Source: Trichoplax sp. H2
Lineage: Eukaryota; Placozoa; Uniplacotomia; Trichoplacea
Direction: 5' to 3'
NCBI GenBank assembly: GCA_003344405.1
Contig: NOWV01000012.1
Coordinates: forward strand, 434,001 to 498,000
Length of the DNA: 64,000 nt
Part shown: piece by piece, positions 58,601-64,000 of the stretch
Position numbering within the stretch: position 1 is the stretch's first letter
Layout of the letters: every line of letters starts with the position of its first letter
Position numbers and translations under genes: made by a program
The notes under the pieces: model-generated
The model's input: only the letters and a program-made list of their open reading frames with translations
Told to the model about the DNA's origin: nothing
Databases searched by the model: none

Positions 58601-61600
58601 TTATATTGTAGAAGCTAAAGAGTGAGAATTTTAATTTTTATCATGTGTTATGGATGTTTGTATGGATGAACGTTGAATAGTAAAATCGATTTTAAAGAAG
58701 AGCATCATCATTGGATAACTTCAAGAGGAAGTGGACAGTACGTAACAATATTACGGTGATGCTGTAGAGGAGTTGTATACATAATGTTTTTTTACACGCT
58801 AATGCAGGAATAGTCTGATAGCTTCACCAAAAGCTACTAAATGCTTATTTGATTATCCTTTCCTTTTCAACCCAGCTGTAAGTAGCATATATTTTACTTA
58901 TTTAGAATTTACTTTTCGAATTTTATTTCTAAATACTTAATAAAATTAGAAATTTGTATCCCTGAAGATTTATTCATCTCGAAATATTTAGGCGAAAGTA
59001 AATATACTACATTTAGATGCCATGCTACAGATGAAAGAGGAATATCAGGATGCTTTCATTTATCAAGCTGTAATCTGATATACTACTTTTATATGTAATA
59101 TAGCTAAGTTTGATATTGAGGTAAATTTTTCTGAATTTTATTAATGTATAGGAAATTCATCAAGCACAAATGATTCTACAAGGGAGCGAGAGGTTAGAGG
59201 GTTCGAATGCTTGCTATTTTAATAAAATAGTGCTCTGATAAATTTGATATTTCACTTAGAATATAGAAAGTATCAATTTTTTGTAATTTAAGTTTTAAAC
59301 ATATCATATTGTGACTGCATAGGGAAAGAGTTGTTGAAGATTCACTACATTCTATAATGTGCCCTTTTCTGGTCCTAGAAGTCAGGCGTGACTATTTAAT
59401 AGAGGTGCGATAATAGATTGAGTCATTTATTGATTCTCCATTTCTGAGATAATAACTTGATTGTTAGGATACAATGCAACAAATTCGATCGAAGGAAAGT
59501 GATTTAAAAAAGCCACTCAAGATAAAATACGTTGGTGGAGGAGAGCAAGTACATTAATAACTTATACTTAAGAAGTACTGACTTAATACTATCTCTTTAC
59601 CAACATAATAATTTCCTAAATCTGATTTTGGCCTAGGGATTAGATATGGGAGGATTGCAAAAGGAATTTTTTCATTTAATTGTAGACTGTATTTTTGACC
59701 CCAGCTATGGAATGTTTACATATATTGAAGAGTCGAGAAAATTTTGGATAGACAGTAAGTTATGTAGCTAATTCAAATAGCTACTACGAATAATTCTCAT
59801 AATTATCATTGCAACGATGTTAGGCGCCTCGTTAGAATCCGAAAGGGAGTTTGAACTGGTCGGGATAATTTTAGGTAACAGAATTCTACTTTCTAGGATT
59901 TGGGAAATTTGTGATCTTATCTAGAATATTGTCTCTATCAATACAAATAGTAAATCGTTAGTTATTAACTTATGCCGCATTAAACATTCTAATTATAACA
60001 TAGGGCTAGCAATCTATAATGGTGTCATCTTGGATATTCATTTTCCTCAATCTATATACAAGAAATTACAAGGGGAACAATTACATTTAAAGGATCTTAT
60101 TGATGTGCAAGTATGTTGATAAAATGTAAAATTTTATAGTCTGTGATTTTTGAAATAAATTTTTATGTTACTATGTTGGTATACATTAGCCAACACTTGG
60201 TGCCAGTCTTCAAGAATTACTGGAATATGACGGGGATGTAGAAGATATTTTTTGCTTTACTTTTGAGGTGGATATTTAGTGATTAAGGTCTAGATTTCAG
60301 GTGACTGAGAGAAGTTGCTAAATTAGCTTTTCTATTGAATTTATCGTGCAGATATCTTATATGTCTCTTGGACGTATGGTAGATGTTGAATTAAAGCCAC
60401 GTGGATCTCTGATACCGGTAACTAATGAGGTAATGTCATTTTTAGACTAAGTCTGGATTACATCAACATGTTACGCTTAGACAAAACAGACGGTAGCAAA
60501 ATAAATTATGTTACTGATTACCATTAATGTCACGCTTTTTTCACTGATAGAATCGAGAGGAGTTCGTTAATTTATATATTCAACATTTGTTAGTAAATAG
60601 CATTGAAAAACAGTTTCAGGTAAGTTATTTGGATTTCCGATTGATAGCAATACAGCAAAAATCGTGCTGCTCTCATATTTGTGCTATTCTTCAGCCATTC
60701 TCTCGTGGATTTCACAAAGTTTGTGGGGGAGATACGCTTACTCTATTTCGGGCTGAAGAATTAGATCTAGTTATTTGTGGAAGTAACGAATTGGTTTGTT
60801 AGATATCAAACATTGTTATAATATATTTAGGATGATTAAAGAAATTGTTACTTAAAGATACTAAAATATTCAATGTGACTTCTTTATACTCCAGGATTTT
60901 GACAGTCTTGAACGCACTGCAAATTACGATGGTTATACATGGTGAATTTTAATTTTACTGCAGTATTCGTAATCTAAAAGTAGTTACCATTGTGTTCTTC
61001 TATTGTAAAATGTAACGACTATTTTACAACATGTATGACATTCTACCTTCGCGCCTGATGTTACTTACATACTCTTAATATTGCGAAATTAGCAATGATT
61101 CGTTATTTCATTGCTCCTTATCTAATTTTATGTATATCCTTATCATCACCAGCACAAGTGTAATAATAGTGCATTTTTGGGAATTAGTTCACGCCATGAA
61201 TGAGAAGCATAAGAAATTGTTACTGATGTTTGTAACTGGCAGCGATAGGGTACGACCATTATCGGTGTCCTAACTTCAGTATAGTAAGATATTTTGGTTA
61301 TTGTGAAAACAATTTCGTAATTTTTAGGTTCCTCTTAAAGGCCTGGGAAATCTTAAAATTATTATTCAGCGAAATGGCGGTGACTCAAATCGGTACTATA
61401 GCTATTACAATTTTCTCGTCTGCATACAATTTAGCTTAAATTATTTTATCTTATAATATATACTTTTAAATTTGGGATTGGTACCAATTACTAACATGAA
61501 CTTCTGTCCGTTCTTTTAGACTACCTACCGCTATGACCTGCTTTAACAGACTATTACTGCCAGATTATAAGAATAAAAATAAATTAGAAAAGTTACTGCT

Positions 61601-61640
61601 ATTAGCAATCGAAAACGGTAAAGGCTTCGGATTGACATGA
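55633..61640 (+). CDS. UBE3A: UBE3A (E6AP)-like HECT E3 ubiquitin ligase, 5' end not located
   Basis: Exons: 55633-55689, 55762-55787, 56043-56113, 56345-56408, 56522-56573, 57083-57121, 57206-57307, 57414-57459, 57541-57599, 57702-57791, 57943-58047, 58149-58249, 58321-58384, 58525-58571, 58808-58877, 58992-59069, 59152-59192, 59323-59404, 59468-59548, 59637-59754, 59824-59874, 60004-60110, 60190-60267, 60352-60429, 60551-60619, 60695-60793, 60895-60941, 61153-61249, 61328-61392, 61520-61640. All phases agree; about 734 residues (human 852-875). N-terminal AZUL zinc finger: YYGQLTIGC, then C-x4-C-x4-C-x29-C. The VFSSSDAL motif matches VFSSAEAL of UBE3A. HECT domain: [53 protein letters not shown] and the catalytic cysteine in TCFNRLLLP (codon 61539-61541), with a C-terminus of GFGLT. 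The ligase transfers ubiquitin from an E2 through this cysteine. HECTD2 is similar in the HECT part, but the AZUL finger decides for UBE3A. The first exon or two, and the 56522-56573 donor, are less certain. Confidence 0.9.
56043..56573 (+). other. AZUL zinc-finger exons of UBE3A
   Basis: Three short exons (56043-56113, 56345-56408, 56522-56573) code for the amino-terminal zinc finger that defines UBE3A and in human binds the proteasome subunit PSMD4/Rpn10. Three cysteines lie in [15 protein letters not shown] and the fourth in RLFLCS. Spacing to the fourth is 29 residues, against 28 in human. Acceptor 56344 was chosen over the later CAG because only it restores phase and the [10 protein letters not shown] helix (AAAIKALEL in human). 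Confidence 0.8.
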
Positions 61641-62344
61641 TTAAAAACTAGTATAAACAACTATTAATTTAACTTATTTCTGTGTCAAATTGTAAATCTC
61701 CTGTCAGTTATACTGTCATCTGTTACTGTATGTAAGTAGATTGTTTGAGATATTAAAAAATGAAAAACGATTTTATTTTTATCCGCTCTCAATGATTCAA
61801 TCTGTAATTATGTCATTACTGAGTAAATATAGATGTCTCAACTTCTTAACGAACGACAGTATTTTCTGCGTAGTATGGAAATAAAAAGTAAAGAACATAT
61901 ACTTGATCTAGAAAGGTTTAACGGTCTATCAAAAACTGTGTAATAGTAACTCGTAAATTCACACATAAGAAAGAGATTTCGTAACGTGTGGAATTGAAAA
62001 TATAAACCTATTTTTCCCGTCTTGGTCATATATACTATAATTCTGAATATGAGATAACATGCTATTTTATCCGAATTAAATCGAGATTTATGATGATTTA
62101 ATAATTGATCAATCTAAAGCTGCCGTTGAGGAAAAGTATTGCTGGTGTCTTGTTAGTGAAAGATAGCATTGTTTGTGGGTGGCAGTAATTAAAATGACTT
62201 GCTCAGAAATATAGATCGTATTATCTTCTTCGTGATCCTCCCTAAACAATAAATGAAAGTAGTATTAGAGACAAAGAGAAATTGAAATTCGTGTTAACAA
62301 GTACTCAGATAACGATCAGGCAGAATTTATGTAACTTCTGATAA
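61641..62344. other. intergenic spacer between convergent UBE3A and PPP1R21
   Basis: About 700 bases holding both 3' UTRs. AATAAA at 61880-61885 is a candidate UBE3A poly(A) signal, 240 bases past the stop. The open frame at 61838-62029 on the minus strand is unsupported. The transcripts may overlap at their ends. Confidence 0.5.
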
Positions 62345-63916
62345 TCACGACAATAGTGCATAGAAGTTTGAAAATTGGTGAACCTTTAGATTTTTTAAGG
62401 CTTCGATTTCCTCTTGTTTTTTAGTCAGTTTATCATTCATATTGCAAAGGTGCTCGCTCATCATGCTTAATTGGCTATCGTAGCTACGAGTTGTTGTTTG
62501 TAGTTCATCCTAACACGAAATTTAAGGACAGATGTTACACAAAATCAGTGAAGTGATGAGGTATAGCGACATGATTTTTATAAAGTAGCTGGCACCCACG
62601 ACGTCTTAGCTTAAATGTCGTCGTGGATATGATTATTTTATTTATTCTTACCTTTAATGACGAGATAATAGTCTGTGCGTTTTCTAGGTCTAGGTTTAAT
62701 TTTTGTTTAAATTTCTCGGATAGTTCAAGACGTTTTTCTAGTACTCGACTCTAATATCGTAATAATTTTTAATGAAAAAAAATTTAAGGCATAAGCAGTG
62801 TTTTCCTTATAAAGAGATACTTGGAGACGGTTTTTTAAATCTAGTAAGTTTTTACCTCGGAGAAAAAAGACGTTGCTTTACTATCAATCGCTTGAAGCTG
62901 GTAGCGTTTCAGTTAAATATTTAGCATAGGATAGTCACGATGCAGTTGATTAGTCAATAATTAAATATGCTTACATTAACATTTCATAATTCTTGCTGAA
63001 TAATAAGTACTTTAAGCATATACCTTAGCATTAAGTTCCATTATTCTCGCAGAGTAATAATTCTTGATCAAATTTTCTCGGTTGCTTTCAATATCTTCAT
63101 TCTATCAAAGGAGATCAAGAATATAAGAGACCTTGAAATAGTTTCTGAACTTCAGACCTAGTAATATTGTTAGTAACTTACTCCTTCATCGCTTAAGAAA
63201 TCGGTAACATCATTTACAGTTCCTAACTAAAGCGGGATATAGTACATTCGGATAATTATAAACATGAAGTGGCTTAATGATAACATACAAAATGAATTCA
63301 GGCTATAATAAAATTACAACTTGATTACTAACATTTGTGGAAGGTTGTGTAACATCAATTAAATGTTGACTTGGCATTGCCATCGTAGGAACAGCTAAGC
63401 CTTGAATTAATGCAGTGTCTGTGGAAGGCTAATAAAAGAAAAATCATTTTGCATGCGTTATTTTATGAACCGGTCGCGTGAAAATGATGAAAAAGGCAAT
63501 TTGTAGTTAAGTATAGATTCCACGAATACCACGGTATACCTTATGGATTCCATTCTCGATCACGCTATCAGAATTTTGAGGATTTTGTCTTAAAGTAGTA
63601 TTTTCTTGCTGTAGATGTGCCAGTTTCTGGTAAATAAAATTACGGAAAAAACATTTTGATAAGTATTTATTGTTCATAATTTATATGAATTATTTTCATC
63701 TTTATAGTTATCGCGTAAGTTTTCTAGGTAACTTATTACCTGTTGCATTTTTTCAAATTTAACTTTACTTAATTGGTATTCTAACATCCAATGTTCTTTT
63801 TCCTAAGTATTGTTTATATTTTTAATTTCTTATTTTCTTATTAACGAATTAAACTAATTGCAGCCATATTTCCTTACTTTCTCTAACTGAGTGATACGCT
63901 CCCTTTTACCAGCAAC
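62345..63916 (-). CDS. PPP1R21: PPP1R21 (KLRAQ1, FERRY subunit Fy-2), 3' exons; gene continues past the right edge
   Basis: Exons in transcript order: 63916-63878, 63802-63740, 63626-63540, 63428-63329, 63222-63182, 63101-63024, 62897-62856, 62750-62652, 62509-62345; phases agree and give 237 C-terminal residues. Matches to human PPP1R21: QLEKEKEHWMLEYQL (LEQEKEHWMLEAQL), ENLIKNYYSARIMEL (EDLIKNHYMARIVEL), AIDSKATSFFSE, then DELQTTTRSYDSQLSMMSEHL followed by KQEEIEALK. The region is mostly predicted coiled coil, with a short low-complexity linker in the 63329-63626 exons. In mammals PPP1R21 is the scaffold of the FERRY complex, a Rab5 effector that couples mRNA to early endosomes; its C-terminal coiled coil is implicated in Rab5 binding. 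The end differs from human: KNLKVHQFSNF and a short tail to TGA at 62345, unless a donor at CTAAAG|GTTCAC leads to another exon. The N-terminal KLRAQ region lies outside the window. Confidence 0.93.
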
Positions 63917-64000
63917 CTAAACATTTTAAAGATAATAGAAAGCATAGTTTATCGACTTATAATTTTACAATTACCACAAATTAAATCATTAAAATAAGCA

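Noticed and set aside
59196-59220. GGTTCGAATGC, tRNA B-box-like
   Set aside because: No A box or cloverleaf partner sequence; it lies just after a UBE3A exon.
55762-61640. Assignment of the HECT ligase to HECTD2
   Set aside because: The HECT core resembles HECTD2 in places (GLDMGG, TGSDRVP), but the upstream AZUL cysteines, VFSSSDAL and the GLAIYN-to-YDGYT stretch fit UBE3A better.

Overview
The window is a piece of an animal nuclear genome: AT-rich, intron-dense, with spliceosomal GT-AG introns, a 20-base N gap and no bacterial or viral features. It carries a Runt-domain gene whose C-terminus is the Groucho-recruiting VWRPY pentapeptide, a UBE3A orthologue with an AZUL zinc finger, and orthologues of ARFGEF3 and PPP1R21. 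That combination is metazoan. The very low GC, short introns (many 70-200 bases) and single RUNX gene fit a non-bilaterian such as a placozoan, cnidarian or sponge. I cannot name the species.

Layout. 885-17850 (+): ARFGEF3/BIG3-like, 23 exons rebuilt by splice phase and homology, with two apparent frame breaks and one GC-AG intron. 20494-35596 (-): complete RUNX gene in four coding exons, separated by introns of 2.2, 9.2 and 2.4 kb. About 35.6-55.6 kb: roughly 20 kb without a gene I can support, holding an assembly gap flanked by an allelic duplication, several tandem repeats and strong hairpins. 55633-61640 (+): UBE3A E3 ubiquitin ligase, about 30 short exons, 5' end not located. 62345 to beyond the right edge (-): 3' part of PPP1R21, a subunit of the Rab5 effector FERRY complex. 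A possible 3'-terminal exon of an unrecognised minus-strand gene lies at 200-466.

The genes alternate in orientation: ARFGEF3 and RUNX converge, RUNX and UBE3A diverge across the 20-kb gene-free block, and UBE3A and PPP1R21 converge with about 0.7 kb between stop codons. They have no shared pathway. ARFGEF3 and PPP1R21 both concern endomembrane traffic and are both linked to protein phosphatase 1 in mammals, but I see no evidence that their adjacency matters.

I found no clearly undescribed system. The observations most worth following are: a PP1-docking RVxF-type motif in a lineage-specific acidic insert of ARFGEF3, where the human position lacks it; a perfect 15-base inverted repeat and a 23-base-arm hairpin in the gene-free block; a 143-base haplotype-specific insertion with short inverted ends; and a 180-base tandem repeat whose period is a whole number of codons. 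All exon calls rest on reading splice sites, phase continuity and remembered family sequences, not on alignments run here.
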